Assembly: GCA_964593045.1 (NCBI GenBank)
Contig: CAZQJQ010000024.1
Span: forward strand, 1 to 18,695
From: JAOAHC01 sp964593045
GTDB taxonomy: Bacteria; Bacillota; Clostridia; TANB77; CAG-465
DNA length: 18,695 nucleotides
Reading direction: 5' to 3'
Position 1 is the stretch's first letter. Each line of letters opens with the position of its first letter. This document shows, in pieces, positions 5,755-14,082 of this stretch. Made by a program: the position numbers and the translations under genes. The notes below the pieces were generated by a model that saw nothing but the letters and a program-made list of their open reading frames with translations, was not told the origin of the DNA and made no database searches.

Positions 5755-6588
5755 ATGGGAATAAAATCATTTAGACCTGTTACTCCATCACTTAGAAATA
5801 CAACTGTTTTAACTAACGAGGAGATTACTAAAAAATCTCCAGAAAAAAAGTTACTTACAGCACTTAAAAAGAATGCTGGAAGAAACAATTCTGGTAAAAT
5901 AACAGTAAGACATCAAGGTGGGGGACAAAGAAAAAAATATAGAGTAATAGATTTTAAAAGAAGAAAAACTGATATGTATGCAACAGTAATTGGTATCGAA
6001 TATGATCCAAATAGATCAGCAAATATTGCTTTAATAGAATATGAAGATGGTGAAAGAGCATACATAATAGCACCACTTGGACTTAAAGACGGGGATAAGG
6101 TTATATCTTCTGAAACAGCAGATATAAAACCTGGAAACTGTTTGACAATAACTAATATACCAGTAGGTACTTTAATACATAATATAGAAATGTATAAAGG
6201 TAAAGGTGCACAACTTGTAAGAAGTGCGGGAATGTCTGCACAACTTATGGCAAAAGAAGGTAAGTATGCACATGTAAGAATGCCTTCAGGTGAAGTAAGA
6301 CTTATATCTGTTGAATGTAAGGCAACAGTTGGAGAAGTTGGAAATCAAGATCACGAAAATGTATCACTTGGTAAAGCAGGAAGAACAAGACACATGGGTA
6401 TTAGACCAACAGTTCGTGGTAGTGTTATGAATCCTTGTGATCACCCACATGGTGGTGGTGAAGGTAAAGCACCAGTTGGACATTCAGGACCACGTACTCC
6501 TTGGGGTAAACCAGCACATGGATACAAAACAAGAAACAGAAAGCATAGAACAAATCAATATATTGTTAAAAGAAGAAACAGTAAATAA
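5755..6588 (+). CDS. rplB: Large ribosomal subunit protein L2
   Basis: A 277-residue uL2, needed for subunit joining and peptidyl transferase activity. The conserved C-terminal HPHGGGEG (about 230-237), which carries the histidine important for function in E. coli, is intact, followed by the basic tail GYKTRNRKHRTNQYIVKRR. The N-terminus MGIKSFRPVTPSLRNT is typical. TAGGAGG provides the ribosome binding site 13 bp after the rplW stop. Confidence 0.97.
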   Translation: MGIKSFRPVTPSLRNTTVLTNEEITKKSPEKKLLTALKKNAGRNNSGKITVRHQGGGQRKKYRVIDFKRRKTDMYATVIGIEYDPNRSANIALIEYEDGERAYIIAPLGLKDGDKVISSETADIKPGNCLTITNIPVGTLIHNIEMYKGKGAQLVRSAGMSAQLMAKEGKYAHVRMPSGEVRLISVECKATVGEVGNQDHENVSLGKAGRTRHMGIRPTVRGSVMNPCDHPHGGGEGKAPVGHSGPRTPWGKPAHGYKTRNRKHRTNQYIVKRRNSK

Positions 6589-6614
6589 TACTGATAAAAA
6601 AGGAGGAATCTTAA

Positions 6615-6893
6615 ATGTCAAGATCGCTTAAAAAAGGACCTTATTGTAATGAAAAATTACTTGCAAAGATTGAAAAATTAAATCAAGAAGATAAAAAAGT
6701 TGCAATAAAAACATGGGCAAGGTCATCTACAATCTATCCTCAAATGATAGGTCATACGATAGCAGTACATGATGGAAGAAAACATGTACCGGTATATATA
6801 ACTGAAGAAATGATAGGACATAAACTTGGAGAATTTGCTCCAACTAGATTATTTAGAGGACATTCAGGAGATAAGAAAAGTAAAATTAAATAA
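6615..6893 (+). CDS. rpsS: Small ribosomal subunit protein S19
   Basis: A 92-residue uS19 of the 30S head, which contacts S13 and the A-site tRNA. The sequence opens with the invariant MSRSLKKGP and carries ARSSTIYPQMIGHTIAVHDG and GHKLGEFAPTRLFRGH. The length is standard. An AAAGGAGG site precedes the ATG; the 26-bp gap after rplB holds no other signal. Confidence 0.97.
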   Translation: MSRSLKKGPYCNEKLLAKIEKLNQEDKKVAIKTWARSSTIYPQMIGHTIAVHDGRKHVPVYITEEMIGHKLGEFAPTRLFRGHSGDKKSKIK

Positions 6894-6927
6894 AGGTAGA
6901 AAACTACAAAAAAAGGAGGATACTTAA

Positions 6928-7260
6928 ATGGAAGCAAGAGCAGAGTTACGTCATGCAAGAATTAGTGCAAGAAAAGCAAAAATAGTTATTGATATAATAA
7001 AAGGTAAAAACGCTCGTGAAGCAATGGCAATTTTAAAATATACTAATAAAGCTGCAGCACCTATGCTTGCTAAATTATTAAAATCAGCTATGGCTAATGC
7101 AACAAATAACAATTCTATGGATGAAACAAAATTATATATTTCAGAAGCTTATGCTAATCAAGGACCTACAATGAAAAGAATAATGCCAAGAGCTCAAGGT
7201 AGAGCAAATAGAATTAGAAAAAGAACAAGCCATATTACAATTGTGGTAAAAGAAGCTTAA
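6928..7260 (+). CDS. rplV: Large ribosomal subunit protein L22
   Basis: A 110-residue uL22 that touches all 23S rRNA domains and helps line the exit tunnel. It shows ARISARKAKIVIDIIKGK near the N-terminus and the tunnel beta-hairpin region GPTMKRIMPRAQGRANRI (about 80-97), with no insertion or deletion of the kind linked to macrolide resistance. AAAGGAGG stands before the start. Confidence 0.97.
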   Translation: MEARAELRHARISARKAKIVIDIIKGKNAREAMAILKYTNKAAAPMLAKLLKSAMANATNNNSMDETKLYISEAYANQGPTMKRIMPRAQGRANRIRKRTSHITIVVKEA

Positions 7261-7280
7261 AATAAGGAGGAGATTATACA

Positions 7281-7937
7281 ATGGGTCAAAAAGTTAGTCC
7301 ACATGGACTTAGAGTTGGAATAATTAAAGATTGGTCTTCAACTTGGTATGCTAATAAAAAAGACTATTCAAATAACTTAGTAGAAGATTACAAAATTCGT
7401 AAATACCTAAAAGACTTATTAAAACCAGCTGGAATATCTAAAATAGATATTGAAAGAAAAGGCAACCAAGTAAGAGTAAGTATTCATACTGCTAAGCCTG
7501 GTATGATAATAGGTAAAGGCGGAGCAGCAATAGAGGAATTGAAGAAAAACTTAGAGAAAAAAATTCCTCATGAAATATCAATAAATATCGTAGAAGTAAA
7601 AGATATTGATTTATGTTCTCAATTAGTTGCTGAAAATATAGCAGCTCAATTAGAAAGAAGAATATCTTTTAGAAAAGCTATGAAACAAGCAATGCAAAAA
7701 ACAATGAAAGCAGGTGCATTAGGAATAAAGACTGCTGTTTCTGGACGTTTAGGCGGAGCTGAAATAGCAAGAACAGAACATTATCATGAAGGTACTATAC
7801 CTCTACAAACTTTAAGAGCTGATATCGATTATGGATTTGCAGAAGCAAGAACAACATTCGGTGTAATAGGTGTAAAAGTTTGGATATATAAAGGTGAAGT
7901 ACTTCCTGCAAAAAAGAAACAAGAAGGAGGTAATTAG
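7281..7937 (+). CDS. rpsC: Small ribosomal subunit protein S3
   Basis: A 218-residue uS3 at the mRNA entry tunnel, part of the ribosomal helicase. It begins with MGQKVSPHGLRVGI, contains a type II KH domain with the GKGG loop at 78-81 (in GMIIGKGGAAIEEL), and ends with the C-terminal domain containing GALGIKTAVSGRLGGAEIAR. Length is normal. Its stop is two bases from the rplP start, implying coupled translation. Confidence 0.97.
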   Translation: MGQKVSPHGLRVGIIKDWSSTWYANKKDYSNNLVEDYKIRKYLKDLLKPAGISKIDIERKGNQVRVSIHTAKPGMIIGKGGAAIEELKKNLEKKIPHEISINIVEVKDIDLCSQLVAENIAAQLERRISFRKAMKQAMQKTMKAGALGIKTAVSGRLGGAEIARTEHYHEGTIPLQTLRADIDYGFAEARTTFGVIGVKVWIYKGEVLPAKKKQEGGN

Positions 7938-7939
7938 TA

Positions 7940-8386
7940 ATGTTATCACCAAAAAGAACAAAATTTAGAAAAGTGCAAAAAGGTCTAACAAAAGGAAGAG
8001 CATTAAGAGGTAATAAAGTTACTGATGGAGAATATGGTATTCAAACATTAGAACCAGCATGGATTACAGCGAATCAAATAGAATCTGTAAGGGTAGTTTT
8101 ATCAAAATACACTAAAAAATTTGGTAAAACGTGGATAAAAATATTTCCAGATAAGCCAATAACAAAAAAACCAGCTGAAACTCGTATGGGTTCTGGTAAA
8201 GGAAATCCAGAGTACTTTGTAGCAGTTGTAAAACCTGGAAGAGTGTTATTTGAAATATCAGGTTTAACTGAACAAACAAGTAAAGAAGCTCTTAAAAAAG
8301 CAATTCAAAAACTTCCTGTAAAATGTAGAATAGTGAAAAAAGAAGAAACTAATATAAGTGAAGGGGGAGTAGCAGATGAAGTCTAA
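7940..8386 (+). CDS. rplP: Large ribosomal subunit protein L16
   Basis: A 148-residue uL16, located near the A-site tRNA elbow. Conserved features are MLSPKRTKFRKVQKG at the start, the central WIKIFPDKPITKKPAETRMG and GKGNPEYFVAVVKPGRVLFE. It overlaps rpmC by 11 bp, and the rpmC ribosome binding site lies within its last codons. The short acidic tail (EGGVADEV) is a consequence of encoding that site. Confidence 0.97.
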   Translation: MLSPKRTKFRKVQKGLTKGRALRGNKVTDGEYGIQTLEPAWITANQIESVRVVLSKYTKKFGKTWIKIFPDKPITKKPAETRMGSGKGNPEYFVAVVKPGRVLFEISGLTEQTSKEALKKAIQKLPVKCRIVKKEETNISEGGVADEV

Positions 8387-8585
8387 TAAAATAAATGAAT
8401 ATAACAATATGACAGTTGAAGATTTGCAAAAAGAATTAAAAGAATTAAAAAAAGAATTATTTAAACTAAGATTTCAGCATGCAATGAATGGACTAGATAA
8501 CCCTAAAAAAATGTCTAACATTAAAAAAGATATAGCAAGAGTTAACACAGTTATAACTAAAAAAAATATGGCTGAAGTTAAATAG
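8376..8585 (+). CDS. rpmC: Large ribosomal subunit protein L29
   Basis: A 69-residue uL29, a two-helix protein near the tunnel exit that binds L23. The family core (MTVEDLQKELKELKKELFKL, then RFQHAMNGLDNPKKM) starts at residue 12. The ATG at 8376 is used because AAGGGGGAG stands at proper distance; this places 11 residues before the usual start. An internal ATG at the core methionine lacks a good site. The gene overlaps rplP. Confidence 0.95.
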   Translation: MKSNKINEYNNMTVEDLQKELKELKKELFKLRFQHAMNGLDNPKKMSNIKKDIARVNTVITKKNMAEVK

Positions 8586-8605
8586 TAAAAAGGAGGGTAT
8601 TAAAA

Positions 8606-8860
8606 TTGGAAAGAAATGCTCGTAAAACAAAAATAGGTAAAGTGGCAAGCAACAAAATGGATAAAACAATAGTTGTAAGAATAGATAATAAATCTAAAGA
8701 TCCGCTTTATGGAAGAATAATAAATAGAACACTTAGAGTTAAGGCTCATGATGAAAATAACGAGTGCAGCATAGGGGATACAGTAGAAATAATGGAAACA
8801 AGACCACTAAGTAAAGATAAAAGATATAGACTAGTGAGAATTGTTGAAAAAGTTAAATAA
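8606..8860 (+). CDS. rpsQ: Small ribosomal subunit protein S17, TTG start
   Basis: An 84-residue uS17, an early 16S rRNA-binding OB-fold protein. It shows KIGKVASNKMDKTIVVRID and the C-terminal segment RPLSKDKRYRLVRIVEK. The start codon is TTG, preceded by AAGGAGG at good spacing. The encoded MERNARKT is the expected N-terminus, so the unusual start is probably real and may lower initiation compared with the ATG-started neighbours. Confidence 0.96.
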   Translation: MERNARKTKIGKVASNKMDKTIVVRIDNKSKDPLYGRIINRTLRVKAHDENNECSIGDTVEIMETRPLSKDKRYRLVRIVEKVK

Positions 8861-8880
8861 TTTGAAGGGAGGATTAATCC

Positions 8881-9249
8881 ATGATACAACAACAAACAGT
8901 TTTAAAAGTAGCTGATAACACTGGCGCAAAAGAAATTATGTGCATAAGAGTATTAGGTGGATTCCATAGAAAATGGGGTAACATAGGTGATGTAATCGTT
9001 GCTTCAGTTAAAAAAGCAACTCCAGGTGGCGTTGTAAAAAAAGGTGATGTTGTAAAAGCAGTTATAGTAAGATCTAAAAAAGGTTTAAGACGTGATGATG
9101 GTTCATACATTCGTTTTGATGAAAATGCTGCTGTAGTTATAAAAGACGACAAAACACCAAAAGGAACACGTATATTTGGACCAGTAGCAAGAGAACTAAG
9201 AGATAAAGATTATATGAAGATTATATCTCTAGCTCCAGAAGTGCTTTAA
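8881..9249 (+). CDS. rplN: Large ribosomal subunit protein L14
   Basis: A 122-residue uL14 at the subunit interface, part of the binding site for the silencing factor RsfS. It begins MIQQQTVLKVADNTGAKEI and contains GDVIVASVKKATPGGVVKKG, RRDDGSYIRFDENAAVV and the GTRIFGPVARELR segment. The length is exactly typical. GGGAGG provides the ribosome binding site, and the gap after rpsQ is 20 bp. Confidence 0.97.
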   Translation: MIQQQTVLKVADNTGAKEIMCIRVLGGFHRKWGNIGDVIVASVKKATPGGVVKKGDVVKAVIVRSKKGLRRDDGSYIRFDENAAVVIKDDKTPKGTRIFGPVARELRDKDYMKIISLAPEVL

Positions 9250-9267
9250 TATGGAGGTGAATCTTAA

Positions 9268-9588
9268 ATGATAGCAAAAACAAAATTAAAAAAAGGAGAT
9301 ACTGTTATTGTAAATAATGGTACCGAAAAAGGAAAAAAAGGAACAATATTATCAGTTCTTAGAAAAGAACAGAAAGTAGTAGTTCAAGGTATTAATATTA
9401 GAACAAAACATGTAAAACCTAGAAAACAAGGACAAGAATCTGGAATTATAAAAAGAGAATGTCCTATAGCAATATCAAAAGTAAGTTATTACTGTGATAG
9501 TTGTGATAAAGGTGTAAAACTTGGAATAAATATAGCAGAAGATGGAACAAAAACAAGATTCTGCAGAAAATGTAAAGAAGTTAAATAA
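9268..9588 (+). CDS. rplX: Large ribosomal subunit protein L24 with zinc-ribbon cysteines
   Basis: A 106-residue uL24, an initiator of 50S assembly with an N-terminal KOW domain (KLKKGDTVIVNNGTEKGKKG). The C-terminal part has two CxxC pairs (C76/C79 and C99/C102) in the arrangement seen in L24 proteins that can bind zinc. Together with the four cysteines of S14 this gives two potential zinc proteins in the cluster. GGAGGTGA stands upstream of the ATG. Confidence 0.96.
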   Translation: MIAKTKLKKGDTVIVNNGTEKGKKGTILSVLRKEQKVVVQGINIRTKHVKPRKQGQESGIIKRECPIAISKVSYYCDSCDKGVKLGINIAEDGTKTRFCRKCKEVK

Positions 9589-9604
9589 GGAGGGGAAAAA
9601 ATAA

Positions 9605-10144
9605 ATGAACCTTAAAGAGAAGTATAAATCAGAAATAGTGCCTGCATTAAAAGAAAAATATGGATATAAATCAATAATGCAAGTACCAAGACTAGAAAAA
9701 ATAGTAATAAATATGGGTGTATCTGATGTAAAAGAAAGTTCTAAAGCTTTAGATTTTGCAACAAATGATTTAACAACTATAACAGGTCAAAAACCAATTA
9801 TAACAAAAGCTAAAAAATCAATTGCTGCTTTTAAAATAAGAGAAGGAATGAACATCGGATGTAAAGTAACTTTAAGAGGAAGTAAAATGTATGATTTTGC
9901 TACAAAATTATTCAATGTAGCATTACCTCGTGTAAGAGATTTTAGAGGAGTATCTCCTAAATCTTTTGATTCAAGAGGAAATTATTCAATGGGAATAAAA
10001 GAACAAATAATATTTCCAGAAATAGAATTTGATAAAGTTGATAAGATAAGAGGAATGGACATCATTTTTGTTACAACAGCAAAAACTGATGATGAAGCAC
10101 ATAGCTTACTTTCAATGCTAGGCTTACCATTCAAAGAAAGATAG
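9605..10144 (+). CDS. rplE: Large ribosomal subunit protein L5
   Basis: A 179-residue uL5, part of the 5S rRNA complex and of the central protuberance, contacting the P-site tRNA. It shows VPRLEKIVINMGVSD, TGQKPIITKAKKSIAAFKIR, the loop ALPRVRDFRGVSPKSFDSRG and GMDIIFVTTAKTDDEA. Length is standard. AAGGAGG overlaps the end of rplX. Confidence 0.97.
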   Translation: MNLKEKYKSEIVPALKEKYGYKSIMQVPRLEKIVINMGVSDVKESSKALDFATNDLTTITGQKPIITKAKKSIAAFKIREGMNIGCKVTLRGSKMYDFATKLFNVALPRVRDFRGVSPKSFDSRGNYSMGIKEQIIFPEIEFDKVDKIRGMDIIFVTTAKTDDEAHSLLSMLGLPFKER

Positions 10145-10157
10145 GAGGGATCATCAC

Positions 10158-10343
10158 ATGGCTAAAAAATCTATGATTGCAAAACAGCAAAGAACACCTA
10201 AGTTTAGCACTAGATACTACAATAGATGTAAAATATGTGGAAGACCACATGCCTATATGAGAAAATATGGAATATGTCGTATATGCTTTAGAGAATTAGC
10301 ATATAAAGGAGAGATACCAGGAGTTAAAAAAGCAAGTTGGTAA
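10158..10343 (+). CDS. rpsN: Small ribosomal subunit protein S14, zinc-binding type
   Basis: A 61-residue uS14 of the short zinc-containing (type Z) form, in the 30S head. The four zinc-ligand cysteines are C24, C27, C40 and C43 (CKIC and CRIC). It is the spc-operon copy. Many Firmicutes also carry a zinc-independent paralogue elsewhere, which cannot be seen from here. TAGGAGG overlaps the rplE stop. Confidence 0.97.
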   Translation: MAKKSMIAKQQRTPKFSTRYYNRCKICGRPHAYMRKYGICRICFRELAYKGEIPGVKKASW

Positions 10344-10361
10344 AAAAGGAGGTAAAAAACA

Positions 10362-10757
10362 ATGAATGTAACAGACCCGATAGCAGATATGTTAACAAGA
10401 ATAAGAAATGCAAATACAGAAAGACATGACTCAGTAGATGTTCCTTATTCTAAAATAAAAAAATCAATAGCTGATATATTATTATCAGAAGGATTTGTAA
10501 AATCTGTTGATGTGTTGCAAGATGGAGCACATCAAACAATTAGAATTGGTTTAAAATATGAAAATAAAACTAGAGTACTACAAGGTTTAAAAAGAATAAG
10601 TAAACCAGGTCTTAGAATATATGCAAATGTAGAACAACTTCCAAAAGTTTTAAATGGACTAGGAATAGCTATAATTTCTACTTCAAAAGGAATACTTACT
10701 GATAAAGAAGCAAGAAATCAAAAATTAGGTGGAGAAGTTTTAGCATATATTTGGTAA
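10362..10757 (+). CDS. rpsH: Small ribosomal subunit protein S8
   Basis: A 131-residue uS8, a primary 16S rRNA binder; in E. coli it is also the translational repressor of the spc operon. It has NVTDPIADMLTRIRNAN at the N-terminus and the C-terminal motif GIAIISTSKGILTDKEARNQ. AAAGGAGG precedes the start. No S8-type target hairpin was recognised before rplE. Confidence 0.97.
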   Translation: MNVTDPIADMLTRIRNANTERHDSVDVPYSKIKKSIADILLSEGFVKSVDVLQDGAHQTIRIGLKYENKTRVLQGLKRISKPGLRIYANVEQLPKVLNGLGIAIISTSKGILTDKEARNQKLGGEVLAYIW

Positions 10758-10784
10758 TACATATAAAAAAGGAGGATAAGAACC

Positions 10785-11321
10785 ATGTCTAGAATAGGTA
10801 AAAATCCGATTCAAATACCACAAGGTGTCGAAGTAAAAATCGAAGAAAACACAGTAACAGTTAAAGGTCCAAAAGGTACACTTACAGGAGAATTTTTAAA
10901 TACAGTAAGTGTAGCAGTTGAAGATTCAAAAATAGTTGTTACTAGAAAATCAGATGAATATAAAAATGTTCATGGACTTACAAGATCATTAATAAATAAT
11001 ATGGTTACTGGTGTAACTAATGGATTTGAAAAAACACTTGAAATAAATGGAATTGGATATAAAGCTCAAAAACAAGGTAATAAGTTAGTACTTTCTTTAG
11101 GATATTCTCATCCTGTTGAAATTGAAGAAGGAAATGGAGTTACTTTTGATGTACCAAACGCAAATACTATAATAGTAAAAGGAATTGATAAACAAGCTGT
11201 TGGTCAAGTAGCTGCGAACATCAGAGAAAAGAGACCACCTGAACCATATAAAGGTAAAGGTATAAAATATGCTAGTGAGAGAATAAAGAGAAAAGAAGGA
11301 AAAGCTGGCGGTAAAAAATAA
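10785..11321 (+). CDS. rplF: Large ribosomal subunit protein L6
   Basis: A 178-residue uL6 with two similar domains, binding near the sarcin-ricin loop where translation factors act. It begins MSRIGKNPIQIPQGVEV and shows VKGPKGTL, the GVTNGFEKTLEINGIGYKA segment and the C-terminal KRPPEPYKGKGIKY. Length is normal. AAGGAGG lies upstream in a 27-bp gap. Confidence 0.97.
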   Translation: MSRIGKNPIQIPQGVEVKIEENTVTVKGPKGTLTGEFLNTVSVAVEDSKIVVTRKSDEYKNVHGLTRSLINNMVTGVTNGFEKTLEINGIGYKAQKQGNKLVLSLGYSHPVEIEEGNGVTFDVPNANTIIVKGIDKQAVGQVAANIREKRPPEPYKGKGIKYASERIKRKEGKAGGKK

Positions 11322-11351
11322 TCCTAAATTAGTAAGGAGGGAAATCTTAAC

Positions 11352-11711
11352 ATGATAAATAAGAAAAGTAGATCTGAAAAAAGAGAAGTTAGACAAAAAA
11401 GAGTAAGAGCTAAAGTTGTAGGAACATCATCAAGACCAAGACTCTGTGTATATAGAAGTATAAATAATATATATGCACAAGTAATAGATGATGATAAAAA
11501 AATTACAATAGTAAGTGCATCTACACTTGATAAAGATATTAAAGCTAAAGGTTCTAATGTAGAAGCAGCAAAAGAAGTTGGAGCTTCTATAGCGAAAAAA
11601 GCTATAAAAAAAGATATAAAAACAGTAGTATTTGATAGAAATGGTTATTTATATCATGGAAAAGTAAAAGCTCTTGCTGAAGCAGCAAGGGAAGCAGGAT
11701 TAGAATTTTAA
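11352..11711 (+). CDS. rplR: Large ribosomal subunit protein L18
   Basis: A 119-residue uL18, a 5S rRNA-binding protein of the central protuberance. It has the basic N-terminus (RSEKREVRQKRVRAKVVG), then SRPRLCVYRSINNIYAQVID, and ends with VVFDRNGYLYHGKVKALAEA and AREAGLEF, the typical C-terminus. AAGGAGGG precedes the ATG. Confidence 0.97.
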   Translation: MINKKSRSEKREVRQKRVRAKVVGTSSRPRLCVYRSINNIYAQVIDDDKKITIVSASTLDKDIKAKGSNVEAAKEVGASIAKKAIKKDIKTVVFDRNGYLYHGKVKALAEAAREAGLEF

Positions 11712-11728
11712 GGAAAGGAGTTGCTAAA

Positions 11729-12220
11729 ATGTCTGACACAAAACAAGAAATAAAAGAAAAAGTTGTTAATGTAAGTAGAGTTGCTAAAGTTGTTAAAGGT
11801 GGTAGAACTTTTAGATTTAGTGTACTTGTTGTAGTTGGAGATGAAAATGGTAGTGTTGGAGTAGGTACAGGTAAAGCTGCTGAAGTTCCAGATGCTATAA
11901 GAAAAGCTACAGAAGACGCTAAGAAAAATATGGTAAAAGTATCTTTGGTAAATGGTACATTACCTCACGAATATACAACAAACTTTGGTTCATCTAAAGT
12001 TATATTGAAACCAGCAGTTGAAGGTACAGGTGTTATCGCTGGAGGAGCAGTAAGACCAGTATTAGAATTAGCAGGAGTTAAAAACGTAACAGCAAAAACT
12101 TTAGGTTCTCGTAATAGCAAAAACGTTGTATATGCAACAGTTAAAGCATTAAAAGCTATGAGATCACCAGAAGAAGTTGCAAGACTTAGAGGAAAAACAG
12201 TAGCAGAAATATTAAATTAA
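11729..12220 (+). CDS. rpsE: Small ribosomal subunit protein S5
   Basis: A 163-residue uS5 at the mRNA entry channel, involved in decoding accuracy. Conserved motifs include GGRTFRFSVLVVVGDENGSV, GVGTGKAAEVPDAIRKA and the C-terminal domain (GGAVRPVLELAGVKNVTAK, then LGSRNSKNVVYATVKAL). Normally rpmD (L30) follows; here only 29 bp separate it from rplO. Confidence 0.97.
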   Translation: MSDTKQEIKEKVVNVSRVAKVVKGGRTFRFSVLVVVGDENGSVGVGTGKAAEVPDAIRKATEDAKKNMVKVSLVNGTLPHEYTTNFGSSKVILKPAVEGTGVIAGGAVRPVLELAGVKNVTAKTLGSRNSKNVVYATVKALKAMRSPEEVARLRGKTVAEILN

Positions 12221-12249
12221 TATAGTTTAAGAGGGGAGGTAACTACTCA

Positions 12250-12690
12250 ATGAATATACAAGATTTAGGTCCAGCATACGGATCAACAACTACTAAAAAA
12301 AGAATAGGTAGAGGAATTGGAAGCGGTCTTGGAAAAACAGCAGGTAAAGGACATAAAGGACAAAAAGCAAGAACAGGCGGAAAAATAAGAAGAGGATTTG
12401 AAGGAGGTCAAACACCTTTATATAGAAGAATCCCAAAAGTTGGTTTCAAAAATCACTTTGCAAAAGAATATGCAATTGTTAATCTTTCAGATTTAGAACA
12501 ATTTGAAGATGGAACAACAATAGATGCACAGACTCTTATATCAGCAGGAATAATAAAAAAAGAATTAGATGGAGTTAAAGTTTTAGGAAATGGAAATTTA
12601 ACAAAAAAACTAACATTTGCTGTAGCTAAAGTTTCAAAATCAGCTGAAGAAAAAATAAATGCAGTAGGTGGAAAGATAGAGGTGAAGTAA
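12250..12690 (+). CDS. rplO: Large ribosomal subunit protein L15
   Basis: A 146-residue uL15, a late-assembly protein of the 50S subunit. The glycine- and lysine-rich N-terminal extension (RIGRGIGSGLGKTAGKGHKG) and GFEGGQTPLYRRIPKVGF are characteristic. GGGGAGGT lies before the start. The stop codon is one base from the secY ATG, and the secY ribosome binding site (GAGGTGA) is within the last rplO codons, so translation is probably coupled. Confidence 0.97.
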   Translation: MNIQDLGPAYGSTTTKKRIGRGIGSGLGKTAGKGHKGQKARTGGKIRRGFEGGQTPLYRRIPKVGFKNHFAKEYAIVNLSDLEQFEDGTTIDAQTLISAGIIKKELDGVKVLGNGNLTKKLTFAVAKVSKSAEEKINAVGGKIEVK

Positions 12691-12691
12691 T

Positions 12692-13999
12692 ATGTTACAA
12701 ACCTTTAAAAATATTTTCGCTGTAAAAGATATTAGAAAAAAAGTATTATTTACTTTGTTCATAATATTATTGTTTAGACTTGGAACATTTATTTCTGTAC
12801 CAGGTGTTGATAAAATTACTTTTATGCAACAAGTTGGAGATACAGGTGGAATAGTTAGTACAATAAACTTAATATCAGGTGGTGCATTTAGTAGATTTTC
12901 AATATTTGCCATGACAATAGGACCATACATTACTGCATCAATCATATTAAATTTACTTCAAGCAGTAATACCAAGTTTAGAAAAGCTTGCAAAAGAAGGC
13001 GAAGAAGGCAAAAAAATATTAGGTAAATATACTAAATACTTAACAATAGTATTTGCAATAGTTGAGGGATTAGGATTATATTTAACATATAAAAGTTACT
13101 TAGTTTCTGAACTAAAATATGGAGCAGGAGCAATACTTGGACCAATTATGTTTGTTGTAGCACTTACAGCAGGTACAGCGTTACTTACATGGTTAGGTGA
13201 TAAAATAACAGAATATGGTATAGGAAATGGTATTTCAATACTTGTATTTGTTGGTATAGTATCACGTATACCATCTGGAGCAACTGCATTAATTACAGAA
13301 GCACAAAAAGGTATAACAGGAATATTAATTGTTGCTGCATTAATTCTTACTATGGTTATAGTTATAATGGGAGTTATATTTGTACAACAAGCAGAAAGAA
13401 GAATACCAGTAAACTATGCAAAAAAAGTTGTTGGAAGAAAATTATATGGTGGACAAAATACACATATTCCAATAAAAGTTGCAATGGCAGGTGTTATCCC
13501 AATAATATTTGCAATGTCATTTATGATGTTTCCAAGCACAATAATTCAATTAGTAACAAAAGGAAGTCCTACAGGATTTTGGAAAATAGTATATAATTTA
13601 TTTTCAGTATCACAAGGAAGTCATTGGTATTACTTATTAACATATGCTATAATATACATGTTACTCATAATATTATTTACATTTGTATATACTATGTTTA
13701 TAGTAAATCCAGTTGAAATATCTAATCAGTTGAAGAAAAACGGTGGATTTATACCAGGAATAAGAGCAGGGAAAAATACATCAGATTATATTTCAAGTGT
13801 ACTTAAATATATAACAGCAGTTGGAGCTATTTTCTTAGCATTTGTAGCAGTATTTCCAATATTATTACAAGGATTCACAACAGTTTCAATAACATTTGGA
13901 GGTACATCAATACTTATCATAGTAAGTGTTGCATTAGAAATACTGAAAAATCTTGAAACACAGATGGTTAGTAGACATTATACCGGATTTTTAGAATAA
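12692..13999 (+). CDS. secY: Preprotein translocase subunit SecY
   Basis: A 435-residue polytopic protein with the ten membrane helices expected of SecY, the channel of the Sec translocon with SecE and SecG. Recognisable segments are the N-terminal FRLGTFISVPGVD, the plug region with GGAFSRFSIFAMTIGPYITA, GNGISILVFVGIVSRIP, QQAERRIPVNYAKK, and the C-terminal loop NPVEISNQLKKNGGFIPGIR with GKNTSDYI. It is the last gene of the operon. The SipW-type substrates encoded at 17078-18554 would cross the membrane through this channel. Confidence 0.97.
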   Translation: MLQTFKNIFAVKDIRKKVLFTLFIILLFRLGTFISVPGVDKITFMQQVGDTGGIVSTINLISGGAFSRFSIFAMTIGPYITASIILNLLQAVIPSLEKLAKEGEEGKKILGKYTKYLTIVFAIVEGLGLYLTYKSYLVSELKYGAGAILGPIMFVVALTAGTALLTWLGDKITEYGIGNGISILVFVGIVSRIPSGATALITEAQKGITGILIVAALILTMVIVIMGVIFVQQAERRIPVNYAKKVVGRKLYGGQNTHIPIKVAMAGVIPIIFAMSFMMFPSTIIQLVTKGSPTGFWKIVYNLFSVSQGSHWYYLLTYAIIYMLLIILFTFVYTMFIVNPVEISNQLKKNGGFIPGIRAGKNTSDYISSVLKYITAVGAIFLAFVAVFPILLQGFTTVSITFGGTSILIIVSVALEILKNLETQMVSRHYTGFLE

Positions 14000-14016
14000 A
14001 AAATATTAAAATAAAT

Positions 14017-14040
14017 GGCACTATTTAGTGCTGTTTTTTT
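14017..14040 (+). terminator. Intrinsic terminator after secY
   Basis: GCACT (14018-14022), loop ATTT, AGTGC (14027-14031), closed by a G-T pair and followed by TG and at least seven T. The stem is short, but the T-run is strong. It ends the ribosomal operon 18 bp after the secY stop, so no adk, map or infA follows. Confidence 0.8.
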
Positions 14041-14049
14041 ATATTTTTA

Positions 14050-14078
14050 TTGAAAAATTATATGTATTAATATATAAT
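14050..14078 (+). promoter_or_regulatory. Sigma-A promoter for the small membrane protein gene
   Basis: TTGAAA (14050-14055), 17-bp spacer, TATAAT (14073-14078). The expected start site (about 14083-14086) coincides with the first ATG of the gene at 14083, leaving no room for a ribosome binding site. Confidence 0.7.
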
Positions 14079-14082
14079 TTAA

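Noticed and set aside
12640..12945. Antisense open frame across the rplO-secY junction
   Set aside because: It lies opposite two conserved genes, has no ribosome binding site and no family resemblance; similar shadow frames across the ribosomal operon were dropped for the same reasons.
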